Positions 55,381 to 63,947 of a stretch of DNA of 64,000 bases are shown piece by piece. Numbering within the stretch: position 1 is the first letter of the stretch; each line of letters starts with the position of its first letter. The DNA is from Poriferisodalis sp965208485. GTDB lineage: Bacteria; Actinomycetota; Acidimicrobiia; Acidimicrobiales; Poriferisodalaceae. A program made the position numbers and the translations under genes. The stretch covers positions 1,116,001-1,180,000 of the forward strand of contig NZ_OZ242344.1 of NCBI RefSeq assembly GCF_965208485.1, read 5' to 3'. The notes under the pieces were generated by a model, which ran no database searches, had not been told where the DNA came from, and saw only the letters and a program-made list of their open reading frames with translations.

Positions 55381-57840
55381 TCAGCCGATGGCACCGGCTA
55401 CGGCGAGCTCGACGATGCGGTCGTCGTCGTAGCCGAGAACCTCTCGCAAAACGTCGTCGTTGTGCTCGCCCAGGCTGGGGCCTGAACGGGAGATGGCATG
55501 GGGCGTCGCGCTGAGCTGCAGGCGGGGCGCCTCCACCACCATGCGCTCGTACAGAGGGTGTTCGACCTCCAGCCAATGGCCCCGGTGGTTCAGTTGCGGG
55601 TCGGCGAAGCAGCCCACGCTGTTCTGGTTTGCGTGCGACGGGATGCCGGCCGCTTGCAGAGCGGCTTCGGCCTCGGCGGGGGTGCGCTGCGCCGCCCAGC
55701 CTCCGACGACGGCGTCGATCTCATCGACACGCCCAAGTCGCCCCGTCGCGTCCAGGCCGGCCAGCTCGGCAGGCATTGCATGGCCGCCCGCGTCGAGCAC
55801 GTCGCACAGCGACTCCCAGTGACCCTCGGTCTCGCAGACGATCGCGACCCAGGGGTCCGGCGGTTCGAGCGGGTTGTCGGGCTCGGCGCCGCCTGCGTCG
55901 CACGGGTACATGGCGTGGGGACACATGAAGGCGTCCGCGTTGCCCATCCGTGTCGCCTCGTCGCCGTTCACGGTCTTCGCGAGCACCTCGGTCGCCAGGA
56001 AGTGAATGGCGGCCTCGGCCTGCGCGAAGTCCAGATGCTGGCCGCGGCCATCGGGGTCGGCATCGCGGGCATCGAGTGCCGCCATGAGCAGCGGCACCAT
56101 GAACTGCGGCGTGACGTAGTCGGTGTAGGCCAGAAACGGCCCCGCCGGAGGTCGGTCCGGCCAGCCGGTCATCTCGTAGTAACCGGTAATGGCGCCAGCC
56201 AGGTTGCCGAACCCGGCAAACGTGGACAGCGGACCGCTCTGGCCCATCAGACTCGTGCTGAGCAGGATCAACTCCGGGTTCCGTTCGGCCAGCACGTCGT
56301 AGCCGATTCCCCACGCCTCGAGTGTTCCCGGCGTATAGGACTCGACGAAGACGTCGGCCCACTCGACCAGGTCGCAGAGCACCTCTCTGCCGGCCTCGGT
56401 GTTGAGATCCAGGGTCACGCCCCGCTTGCCGGCGTTCAGGGTGCCGAACTGGATGGAGGCATCAGGCCCCATGTCTCCCCGCAGGCCGCCGCCGGCACCT
56501 CGGGCGGCGTCGAAGCGAGCCGGCCCTTCCACCTTGATGACCGTGGCGCCGAAGTCAGCGAGCAGCCGCGTTGTGAACGGTCCGGCGTACACCCATGTGG
56601 TGTCGAGCACCTTGAGGCCTTCGAGCGGTCGTGGCGACGCCGGGTCGCTGCCGGCGTCCCGCAACGCCTCGGCGGACTCCAGCAGCGCCGAGCGCGGCGC
56701 AGCCTTCACTGCCTCGGTGTCGGCGCCGAGTGCGGGCGGCCCGCCGAGCGCACGCAGGGGCGTGCGGCTGGGCTGGCACCAGCGCCCGGGCGTGGTGACA
56801 CTGCCCCATGCGGCGTCGTCCACCACGTCCCAGTAGCCCCGCTGCGAGAAGTGGTCGACATGCACCAGCTCGGCCGGGGCGTAGACGGGTGCCAGCAGCA
56901 CCTCCCGGCGCTGGGCCTCGGAGAACAAGTCAGCCCGGGTCATCGACGATGTCATGGCAGCGATGGCGGCTTTCGCTGCCTCCATCTGTGCGGGCGCTAC
57001 TTCGGGATCAGTGAACAGGCGCATGCCGAATTCGACCCAGTCGAGCCCGGCCAGTTCGTCGTCGCAGAAGCCCAGTTCATGAACCCACTCCATCAGGCGG
57101 GCGGTGAAGCGGCCGATGGTGTCGCCGAACAGCAGCGTGATGGAGACGAAGCCGTCCGCAGCGGCATACACGAACTGCAGATGGAAGTTCAGCAGCAGGA
57201 TCCCACCGGACGTCCTGCGCGCCGACGGGTACGCATTCGCACTGTGCACGATGCCGGGAAAGGCGGTCTGCATCATCGCCTGCTGGGCGGAGATGTCGAC
57301 GTGCTGGCCCCAGCCGCTGCGGTCGCGCTGGCGTAGCGCGAGCGCAGTGCCGACCGCTCCATGTGAACCGGCGTGCAGCCAGCTCTGCGGCGCGGTGATG
57401 CGCAGCGGCGCCCGGTCGGTGTCGCCGGTGATAGCGGCGCTGCATGCGGACGCTGCGATGGTGAGGTCTGTCGCCGCCCAGTCGGCCTTCGGGCCAGTGC
57501 TGCCGAAGGCGGTGATCGTGGTGTGCACGAGTCCCGGGTTGATCGAGCGCAGTTCGTCGTGGTCGAGACCCAGGCCGGGATCGGGTGTTTCGATCACCGC
57601 ATCGGCGCCGGCGACGAGCTCAAGCAGCTCGTTGCGGTCGGTGATGACGCAGCTCTGCGCACCCCGGCGCTGCGCCCACCATTGGAGCGACGTGCCGTCA
57701 GGGCCTTGGCTGCGGTAGTTGCGGCCCCGGCCGTCGGGTCCCTCGATGAGGACAACCTCGGCGCCGAGCGAGCCCAAGATGGCGGAGCACATCGCGCCCC
57801 GGTGGTCGGTGAGATCGAGTATCCGGTACGGCTTCAGCAT
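55381..57840 (-). CDS. fused double CaiB/BaiF-type (family III) CoA-transferase
   Basis: An 819-residue protein from the ATG at 57840 containing two complete family III CoA-transferase units of about 400 residues each. Unit 1: YRILDLTDHRGAMCSAILGS, AEVVLIEGPDG, VDISAQQAMMQ. Unit 2: LKVLDTTWVYAGPFTTRLLA, NAGKRGVTLDLNTEAGREV, VESYTPGTLEAWG and AYTDYVTPQFM with the likely catalytic Asp. Normally two identical subunits interlock; here they are covalently joined. Transfers CoA between acids. Confidence 0.87.
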   Translation of the reverse strand: MLKPYRILDLTDHRGAMCSAILGSLGAEVVLIEGPDGRGRNYRSQGPDGTSLQWWAQRRGAQSCVITDRNELLELVAGADAVIETPDPGLGLDHDELRSINPGLVHTTITAFGSTGPKADWAATDLTIAASACSAAITGDTDRAPLRITAPQSWLHAGSHGAVGTALALRQRDRSGWGQHVDISAQQAMMQTAFPGIVHSANAYPSARRTSGGILLLNFHLQFVYAAADGFVSITLLFGDTIGRFTARLMEWVHELGFCDDELAGLDWVEFGMRLFTDPEVAPAQMEAAKAAIAAMTSSMTRADLFSEAQRREVLLAPVYAPAELVHVDHFSQRGYWDVVDDAAWGSVTTPGRWCQPSRTPLRALGGPPALGADTEAVKAAPRSALLESAEALRDAGSDPASPRPLEGLKVLDTTWVYAGPFTTRLLADFGATVIKVEGPARFDAARGAGGGLRGDMGPDASIQFGTLNAGKRGVTLDLNTEAGREVLCDLVEWADVFVESYTPGTLEAWGIGYDVLAERNPELILLSTSLMGQSGPLSTFAGFGNLAGAITGYYEMTGWPDRPPAGPFLAYTDYVTPQFMVPLLMAALDARDADPDGRGQHLDFAQAEAAIHFLATEVLAKTVNGDEATRMGNADAFMCPHAMYPCDAGGAEPDNPLEPPDPWVAIVCETEGHWESLCDVLDAGGHAMPAELAGLDATGRLGRVDEIDAVVGGWAAQRTPAEAEAALQAAGIPSHANQNSVGCFADPQLNHRGHWLEVEHPLYERMVVEAPRLQLSATPHAISRSGPSLGEHNDDVLREVLGYDDDRIVELAVAGAIG

Positions 57841-57932
57841 CGCCGCGACGCTAACGCTCGGCGGCAGGACGGGTTGGCGTTCGAGGCGCCCGGCCGGCCG
57901 GGCCCGTTCCGGCACCGTCTTCGACCCTGCGA

Positions 57933-58039
57933 CTAGCAGGATGCTGAAAAAGTCGGTTTTCGGGCGGTGTCCAGTTGCAAACCCGCAGGTCAGGGGCTTG
58001 CGCTTCCGGCCGGACCTGCATATTTCAGCAGCCTGCTAG
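57933..58039. mobile_element. CTAG-bounded miniature element A
   Basis: Ends at CTAG 57933-57936 and 58036-58039. Terminal inverted repeats: CTAGCAGGATGCTGAAAA on the left and CTAGCAGGCTGCTGAAAT read from the right. Length 107 bp. No coding capacity. Its right CTAG is also the left CTAG of element B, so the two are directly abutted. Confidence 0.75.
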
Positions 58040-58145
58040 TGCCGCGTCAGCAAACGTTTGCGCGGTTGCTGGCGCCGTCGCTTCGCCTGCGAGCAGGCCC
58101 TCCAGCGATCCCCGCCACAGCGAAGGTTGCTTGACACGGCACTAG
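58036..58145. mobile_element. CTAG-bounded miniature element B
   Basis: Ends at CTAG 58036-58039 and 58142-58145. Inverted repeats CTAGTGCCGCGTCAG on the left and CTAGTGCCGTGTCAA from the right. The TAGTG end and the CTAG target are shared with the IS630-type elements at 46357 and 46947. It ends 10 bp before the start of the thiolase gene, so it may have replaced that gene's promoter. Confidence 0.75.
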
Positions 58146-58155
58146 GTTGCCGCCG

Positions 58156-58840
58156 GTGAGCATTCTCCGACGGGCCTTGATCGCCGGTGTGTACGAGCAT
58201 CCGGGACGCGAACTGCCCGATCGCACGCTGCCGCAGATCCACGCCGAGGTTGCCGCGGGCGCGCTCGCCGACGCCGGCCTGTCACTCGGCGATGTGGACG
58301 CCTACTACTCCGCCGGCGACGCCCCCGGCTTTGGCGCATTGTCGATGGCGGAGTATCTCGGCCTCGACCTCACCTACATCGATGACACCGAGACCGGCGG
58401 TTCGGCATACCTCGTGCACGTCCAGCACGCTGCCGCCGCCATTGCCGCCGGTCAGGTGAATATGGCGCTCATCACGTTGGCGGGCAAGCCCCGAACCGGC
58501 GGTGCCGGGCCGGGAGGCAGCGCACGCTTCAGCTCCGCCCCGGAGGCCTCGTTCGAGAACCAGTTCGGCATGTCGGTACCCGGCGGGTACGCGCTCGCAG
58601 CGGCGCGGCACATGCACGAGTTCGGCACCACCTCCGAGCAGCTTGCCGAGGTCAAGGTGGCGGCATCGACTCACGCACAGCACAACCCGCACGCCTTCCT
58701 GCGGGAGGTGGTGACCATTGACGAGGTGGTGTCGTCGCCGATGATCTCCGATCCGCTGCACCGGCTCGACTGCTGCGTCATCACCGACGGTGGCGGCGCT
58801 CTCGTGCTGGTCAGCGAGGCCGTGGCAGCAGCCCTCGATC
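58156..58840 (+). pseudogene. lipid-transfer (SCPx-type) thiolase, C-terminus missing
   Basis: From GTG 58156: ILRRALIAGVYEHPGRELP, LSLGDVDAYYSAGDAPGFG, GGSAYLVHVQHAAAAIAAG, and CCVITDGGGALVLVSEAVA. This is a thiolase-like lipid-transfer protein that should be about 385 residues. After AVAAALD near 58840 it runs into unrelated sequence and stops at 58866 with about 150 residues lost, including the second half of the active site. The corresponding nucleophile position is not Cys in this family. Confidence 0.7.
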
Positions 58841-58844
58841 GGCG

Positions 58845-58930
58845 TCGAGCATGCCGATGTCGGTGATGAACGTCCGCACCCGTACGACGTCGGTCATCCG
58901 GGCTCCGGCTTCCGCCAGCGCTCGCTCGAT
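58845..58930 (-). pseudogene. RidA/YjgF-family fragment
   Basis: On the minus strand one frame reads SIERALAEAGARMTDVVRV and RTFITDIG, the characteristic helix and strand of RidA deaminases (G-A-x-x-x-D-V-V-x-x-x-x-F). Only about 28 codons are left, cut at both sides. It abuts the truncated thiolase end in opposite orientation, so this is a rearrangement junction. Confidence 0.45.
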
Positions 58931-59153
58931 GCTGGACAGCCTGTACAAGTTCGTCCTGCCCGCGGTGGCGGGTCCCGCCCGTCTCGTGCCGCTGGAAGCG
59001 CTGGCTTCGAGCGAGATCAGCGATGTAGCGCTGCGCGGCGCAGCGAATCGCGGACGGCTCCAGGCGACGCGCGGCAGCGATGGCCGCTGGAGGAGCAGTC
59101 GTAGATGGGTCGATGAATACCTCGCATCGCGCTATCGACGCACACCGCGCTAG
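58929..59153 (+). CDS. small helix-turn-helix/excisionase-like protein or fragment
   Basis: A 74-residue frame from ATG: VPLEALASSEISDVALRGAA, then NRGRLQATRGSDGRWRSSR and RWVDEYLASRYRR. The order of a helix, ALRxAANRGRL, a W and a WVxEYL end resembles MerR-like or excisionase DNA-binding domains. It ends at the left end of the IS481 remnant and overlaps the RidA fragment at its start, so it may be a fragment too. Confidence 0.45.
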   Translation: MLDSLYKFVLPAVAGPARLVPLEALASSEISDVALRGAANRGRLQATRGSDGRWRSSRRWVDEYLASRYRRTPR

Positions 59154-59154
59154 G

Positions 59155-59736
59155 TGTAATACCCACAGAGGTTGTCGACGCGGCTGGCGGGTGTGCCTGC
59201 GATGGCGGTGTGGTGCCGGTGGAGATTGCAGGCGTGCACCCAGTTCTGGAGGCGTCGGCGGTCGGGTTCTGAGCGGGACTTGTAGCTGTAGAGGAACTCC
59301 TCGGCGAGGGTGCGGTTGAACCGCTCGACCTTGCCGTTCGTCTGTGGCCGGTAGAGGCGAGTGAGCCGATGCTTGGCGCGGTTCTCGGCGAGCGCCTCGG
59401 AGACTGCTGAGCAATTGCCGAAATCGCCGATTCATGGGCGCAAAGCCGCAGGTCAGAGCGTTGCAGACTTGCCCGAATCCGAATAAATCAGCGGTCTCCT
59501 CGGCGAACTTCGCTGAGGTGAAGTTCTTGCCGTTGTCGGTCATGACCGCGTCGATGCCGACGTTGAGCCGATTGAACCAGTCCCGAGCGTTGCGCCAGAA
59601 CGCTGCGGCCGTCACGGCTTTCTCGTTGTCGTGGGCCTCGACGCAGGCGATCCGGGACCACAACAGACCCCACACTGCCACGGAGGCTCAACCCATCACA
59701 GGAACCGAACCGTCGACAACCTCTGTGGGCATTACA
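59155..59736 (-). mobile_element. IS481-family remnant with internal deletion
   Basis: Near-perfect 27-bp inverted repeats, TGTAATACCCACAGAGGTTG at 59155 and TGTAATGCCCACAGAGGTTG read back from 59736. Between them on the minus strand lie pieces of the rve transposase: DAVMTDNGKNFTSAKFAE (second Asp) and RPQTNGKVERFNRTLAEEF (catalytic Glu), separated by a miniature element. The N-terminal half of the transposase is missing, so the copy is about 580 bp instead of about 1.1 kb and cannot move on its own. Confidence 0.8.
59400..59498. mobile_element. miniature element nested in the IS481 remnant
   Basis: Inverted ends GAGACTGCTGAGCAATT on the left and GAGACCGCTGATTTATT from the right enclose 99 bp that split the transposase between KFAE and ALAENRAKHRLTRLY. 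Removing the insert rejoins the two halves in frame. The inner sequence (GCAATTGCC) has no similarity to the CTAG elements, so this is a different family. Confidence 0.65.
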
Positions 59737-59838
59737 TGCGTGTCATGGTTCGGGGTGTGGCAGCGCCGGCGGGGATGACTCAGCTAGCTTCCGCGCCGTG
59801 CGCGCTTCATTTCGACAGCAGCAATCGACCGGAACCCG

Positions 59839-61908
59839 GTGAGCGCGCCAATTTCGTCCAAGAGGGCACGACGGCTGCTCCGCAAGCTGACGGGCGATTC
59901 GGAGGCTGGGTTTCGAGATGACCAACTTGAGGTCATCCAGCAGTTGGTTGACGACCTGGGCCGCGTACTGCTCGTGCAGCGGACTGGCTGGGGCAAGAGC
60001 GCGGTCTACTTCATCGCGACCAAGATGCTGCGAGAGGCAGGGTTCGGTCCGACGTTGCTCGTCTCACCGTTGCTCGCGCTCATGCGGAATCAGATCGACG
60101 CGGCAGCGAAGATGGGCGTCCACGCGGTCACCATCAACAGCTCGAATCAGGCCGAGTGGGACGAGGTGATCCGGCAGATCGAGGATGACGAAGCTGACAT
60201 CGTCTTGATTTCGCCGGAGCGACTGGCGAATCAGGACTTTCGTAGCGATGTGCTGCCGGTCATCGGAAACCGCTGCGGCCTGCTGGTCATCGACGAAGCC
60301 CACTGCATCTCCGATTGGGGCCATGACTTTCGACCCGACTACCGCCGCCTGGTCCGGGTGCTGGACTTGCTGCCGACCGGGGTTCCTGTGCTGTGCTGCA
60401 CAGCGACGGCCAACGACCGAGTCGTCGCCGATGTAACGGCCCAGCTTGGATCGGAGTTCGAGGCTGTACGTGGTCCGCTCGGTCGCGAAGGGCTCCGTTT
60501 GCACGCGCTCACTATTCTCTCGCCGCCAGAACGACTGACTTGGCTCGCAGCCACGTTGAAAGAGCTGCCGGGCACTGGGATCGTCTATTGCTCCACGGTG
60601 CGCGACACCGAGCGAGTCGCGAGCTGGCTCGTTTCGCAGGGAATCGACGCAGTCGCCTACAGCGGTGCGACCGATGCTCAGACTCGACCAGGAATTGAGC
60701 AATCGCTGCTGAGCAATTCCGTGAAGGCGGTTGTGGCAACATCCGCGCTCGGCATGGGATTCGACAAGCCTGACCTGTCGTTTGTCATCCATTACCAGTC
60801 GACCGGTTCTGCGATCGCCTACTACCAGCAGGTCGGTCGTGCGGGACGGGGGTTGAGCGAGTCGTGGGGCATCCTGCTGCGCGGCAGCGAGGATGCCAAC
60901 ATTCAGGACTACTTCATCACCTCGGCGTTTCCCGATCCGTCACAGGCTCAGCACGTAGTCGCTCTCCTAGAAAGCGATCACGAGTTGATGACAACAGACC
61001 AGCTGCTCCAGGAGACCAACGTGAGGCCCGAACGGCTCGAGAACCTCCTGAAGAACCTGGAGGTGGACGGCGTCATAGAGCGCATTGGAAGGGAATGGCG
61101 GCGAACCCTGCAGACATGGACCTTCGACCATGACCGCATCGATGCTGTGACGTCACTGCGGCGCTCGGAACTCAGACAACTCTACGAGTACATCGACACC
61201 GACCAATGCCGTATGCGGTTCCTCAGGCGTTGTCTCGACGATCCAGTCAGCGAGTCTTGCGGCATGTGCGACAACTGCACCGGAGTCGCGCTTGACAAAG
61301 CCTTCGAGCCCGCGCAGGTCCAAGAAGCCGTCGAGTTCATGCGCAGCGCAAGCATGGTCATTGAACCGCGCAAGCAGTGGCCCGACCGCAAGTCGATTCC
61401 GGTGGCGGCCCGTCTGGAGCAGGGAAGGGTGCTGTCCAGATGGGGCGACGGCGGCTGGGGCAGCATGGTGCGCAGGGGCAAGCAGTCAGACGGGAGATTC
61501 CGGAATCGCCTGGTGAAGGCCTCTGTCGCCCTCATTCGGGAGCGGTGGCGGCCTGATCCCGAGCCGAAATGGGTGACGTTCGTGCCGTCTCGCCGCCATC
61601 GGCAGTTGGTCGCGGACTTCGCCAGGCGCTTCGCCGAGGCAATGGAGTTGCCGTGTCAGGATGTTGTACGCCAGATCCGCGACTCGCGGCCGCAAAAATC
61701 GATGCAGAACAGTCACCAGCAGTACCGCAACGTTGCAGGAGCCTTCAGCGTCGATGGCCCCGTGCCCGCCGGACCTGTGCTCCTCGTCGACGACATCGTC
61801 GACTCACGCTGGACGCTGACGGCCATCGGTCACCTACTGCGAGAAGCTGGATCGGGCCGCGTCATCCCATTCGCGCTTGCCGACGCTTCAGAGAGGTCGA
61901 TCTCGTGA
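59839..61908 (+). CDS. RecQ-like helicase fused to a phosphoribosyltransferase domain (PsyrT-like)
   Basis: A 689-residue protein, GTG 59839. RecQ core: TGWGKSAVYF near residue 49, LLVIDEAHCISDWGHDFRPD with DEAH at 152-155, TSALGMGFDKPDLSFVIHY and QQVGRAGRG; the zinc cluster is RRCLDDP followed by CGMCDNC. The last 130 residues form a ComF-like PRTase domain: VTFVPSRRHRQL, VLLVDDIVDSRWTLTAIGH near residue 648. It overlaps the DprA-like gene (GTGA). A RecQ-PRTase with a DprA partner is the architecture described for the PsyrTA toxin-antitoxin defence family. Confidence 0.85.
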   Translation: MSAPISSKRARRLLRKLTGDSEAGFRDDQLEVIQQLVDDLGRVLLVQRTGWGKSAVYFIATKMLREAGFGPTLLVSPLLALMRNQIDAAAKMGVHAVTINSSNQAEWDEVIRQIEDDEADIVLISPERLANQDFRSDVLPVIGNRCGLLVIDEAHCISDWGHDFRPDYRRLVRVLDLLPTGVPVLCCTATANDRVVADVTAQLGSEFEAVRGPLGREGLRLHALTILSPPERLTWLAATLKELPGTGIVYCSTVRDTERVASWLVSQGIDAVAYSGATDAQTRPGIEQSLLSNSVKAVVATSALGMGFDKPDLSFVIHYQSTGSAIAYYQQVGRAGRGLSESWGILLRGSEDANIQDYFITSAFPDPSQAQHVVALLESDHELMTTDQLLQETNVRPERLENLLKNLEVDGVIERIGREWRRTLQTWTFDHDRIDAVTSLRRSELRQLYEYIDTDQCRMRFLRRCLDDPVSESCGMCDNCTGVALDKAFEPAQVQEAVEFMRSASMVIEPRKQWPDRKSIPVAARLEQGRVLSRWGDGGWGSMVRRGKQSDGRFRNRLVKASVALIRERWRPDPEPKWVTFVPSRRHRQLVADFARRFAEAMELPCQDVVRQIRDSRPQKSMQNSHQQYRNVAGAFSVDGPVPAGPVLLVDDIVDSRWTLTAIGHLLREAGSGRVIPFALADASERSIS

Positions 61909-62891
61909 GGCGCAGTGACGACGCGCTCGCGACACTGGCTCTCGTTAGTCGGTTGTCTGTTGGCGAGGTGCGGCCGTTGAAGGCATCGGAGTATTGGGAA
62001 CTGACTGCGATCCTCGAAGCTGGTCCTAGCGGCTTGCTGGGAAGGAGCGCCGCTGATCTGGCGATCGACTCTGGAATCTCAAACTCGCTTGCAGATCGCG
62101 TGGCTGCTCTGGTGGACCGGGCGACGGCTCTCGCCTTCGAGCTCGAACGACTGGAACACTCCGGTGTGCAGACGCTCACTCCGTTCGATGAGCATTATCC
62201 GAAGAGCTGGACGGAACGACTCGGACCCAAGGCCCCTCCCCTGCTGTACGCAGCAGGGCCGGCCGAGCTACTGGACACCGCAGGGCTCGGAGTCGTGGGC
62301 AGCCGAGACGTGAGCCCGTCTGGAGCTGAGGTCGCAGCTGAGGCGGCCAAGTGCGCTTCTCGGCACAGCATTCCATTGGTGTCAGGCGGAGCCAGGGGCG
62401 TAGATCAGCTCGCCATGAATTCGGCGTTCAACTTGGGGGGCACTGTCGTCGGACTGCTGGCGGACTCTCTGTCTCGCAAGCTCGCCAAGAGCGATGTCAG
62501 AGCAGCGATCCACAGTGGACTAGCGCTCATGTGCACGCCCTACAACCCTGACGCTGGCTTCAGTGCCGGCAACGCCATGGGTCGCAACAAGCTCATTTAC
62601 GCACTATCAACGCTCACGCTCGTGGTCGCGAGTGACGAGGGCAAGGGCGGCACCTGGACCGGCGCCACCGAGGCACTCGACCACAAGTTCGGCCGGGTCG
62701 CCGTCTGGCGAGGATCGGGCGAGGGGCCAGGCAACGAAGCGCTGGAACGGCGCGGCGCGCTGCCCATCTCGGACCTCGACGACCTAGAGCGTCTCCTTGA
62801 TGACGGCGATGCCGATACGACCCCCAACACGTCTCCGCTCACTTCCGAAACTGAACAGGGAGTCCTGTTCAGTATCGCTACCGCAGACTGA
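61905..62891 (+). CDS. DprA/Smf-like SLOG protein (PsyrA-like antitoxin)
   Basis: A 328-residue protein from GTG 61905, overlapping the helicase stop by 4 bp. An N-terminal helical part (DDALATLALVSRLSVGEVRP, SNSLADRVAALVDRATALAF) precedes the Rossmann-type DprA fold: TPFDEHYPKSW, GVVGSRDVSPSGAEVA, SGGARGVDQLAMNSAF, TVVGLLADSL and NAMGRNKLIYALS. DprA proteins bind ssDNA or nucleotides; in PsyrTA/ShosTA systems the DprA-like partner is the antitoxin. A broken close copy is present at 46236-46950. Confidence 0.85.
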   Translation: MRRSDDALATLALVSRLSVGEVRPLKASEYWELTAILEAGPSGLLGRSAADLAIDSGISNSLADRVAALVDRATALAFELERLEHSGVQTLTPFDEHYPKSWTERLGPKAPPLLYAAGPAELLDTAGLGVVGSRDVSPSGAEVAAEAAKCASRHSIPLVSGGARGVDQLAMNSAFNLGGTVVGLLADSLSRKLAKSDVRAAIHSGLALMCTPYNPDAGFSAGNAMGRNKLIYALSTLTLVVASDEGKGGTWTGATEALDHKFGRVAVWRGSGEGPGNEALERRGALPISDLDDLERLLDDGDADTTPNTSPLTSETEQGVLFSIATAD

Positions 62892-63053
62892 GTCATCCAC
62901 ATCAGCTAGCACCTAGCCCTGATTCGCCAACTGGCGAGGTCGCCACCCCCAACGCCAGCGCTGTCGCCGAACGCCTTGCCGTCGTGCCTGCCGCGCTGCC
63001 GGTCTCCAGAGAAACCTGAGGGCCAAGTCCACGGGCGGGGATAGCTTCACGCC

Positions 63054-63947
63054 ATGAGCCAATCGGAACTGCCGCGCGCTATCGACTTCATATTTCCTAC
63101 CCTCGAAGCGCTAAAGGAACTCGGGGGCTCGGCGCGACGAGGTGAAGTGATATCTGCTGTGGCAGAACGCGAAGGTCTCACGGATGAGCAACTCGAGGCT
63201 CGCTACGAAGCCAGTGGCGACCTGATTGCGGATGATCGGATCAGTTGGGCTCTGAGTGATCTCAAGAAGATGGGTGCTGTCGACAATTCCAGGCGCGGAG
63301 TCTGGGCAATCACAGAGGCTGGCCAGAGAATCGAGAGCCAATCCGAGATTGACACACAGCTGCGGGCCGTTCGAGCCGGGCTCGCGGCCCGCACAGCACC
63401 GCGACGGCACAACGAGCACGCTGACGCCGACGACAATCATGAACTGGACCTCGCCGAGGCCTCCGATCTGGACACCGGATGGCAAGCGACCCTGCTGCAG
63501 CGGCTGCTGGACATGTCGCCTGCTGGGTTCGAGCGCCTGATCCAGCGGCTGCTGCGTGAGGCCGGGTTTCGAGAAGTCGAAGTACTCGGACGAAGCGGCG
63601 ACGGAGGCCTTGACGGGGTCGGCGTCTACCGGCTGTCCCTGGTGTCGTTCCCGATCTACTTCCAGTGCAAGCGCTACAGCGGCTCCGTCCCACCAAGTGC
63701 CGTCCGAGACTTCCGTGGAGCCATGGCCGGCCGCGGCGAGAAGGGTCTCCTTGTGACCACAGGCACCTTCACCCGAAGCGCTCGCGACGAAGCGAGCAGG
63801 GACGGCGCCTCGCCAGTCCAGCTCATTAACGGCGAGGATCTCTGCGATCTTCTCAAGGAACACGAACTTGGCGTCGTGACCCGCATCCGTCAGATCGAGG
63901 ATGTCACAGTGGATGCCGAGTGGTTTGCCCGATTTGAGTCGGTCTAA
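63054..63947 (+). CDS. mrr: Mrr-family type IV restriction endonuclease
   Basis: A 297-residue protein. An N-terminal winged-helix Mrr_N region (DFIFPTLEALKELGGSARRG, DRISWALSDLKKMGAVDNS, RGVWAITEAGQ) is followed by the catalytic domain: FERLIQRLLREAGF, GRSGDGGLDGVGVY with the Asp, and IYFQCKRYSG with the Gln-x-Lys of the PD-(D/E)xK fold. Mrr cuts modified DNA. It lies 162 bp after the DprA-like gene on the same strand, extending the defence island. No gene in the intervening gap. Confidence 0.87.
   Translation: MSQSELPRAIDFIFPTLEALKELGGSARRGEVISAVAEREGLTDEQLEARYEASGDLIADDRISWALSDLKKMGAVDNSRRGVWAITEAGQRIESQSEIDTQLRAVRAGLAARTAPRRHNEHADADDNHELDLAEASDLDTGWQATLLQRLLDMSPAGFERLIQRLLREAGFREVEVLGRSGDGGLDGVGVYRLSLVSFPIYFQCKRYSGSVPPSAVRDFRGAMAGRGEKGLLVTTGTFTRSARDEASRDGASPVQLINGEDLCDLLKEHELGVVTRIRQIEDVTVDAEWFARFESV

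Noticed and set aside
55498..57336. 612-codon plus-strand frame opposite the CoA-transferase
   Set aside because: Low-complexity Arg/Gly/Val composition; the minus strand has two full CoA-transferase domains.
59839..61908. RecQ-like gene considered as the missing helicase of the DUF1156/DUF499 system
   Set aside because: It is a RecQ with a PRTase tail, overlaps its own DprA-like partner, and lies more than 6 kb beyond DUF499; Hma helicases are of the PLD/SNF2 type.
61905..62891. DprA-like gene considered as a housekeeping competence gene
   Set aside because: It is coupled to a RecQ-PRTase gene, lies in a defence-like island and has a degraded duplicate, none of which fits the usual dprA locus.
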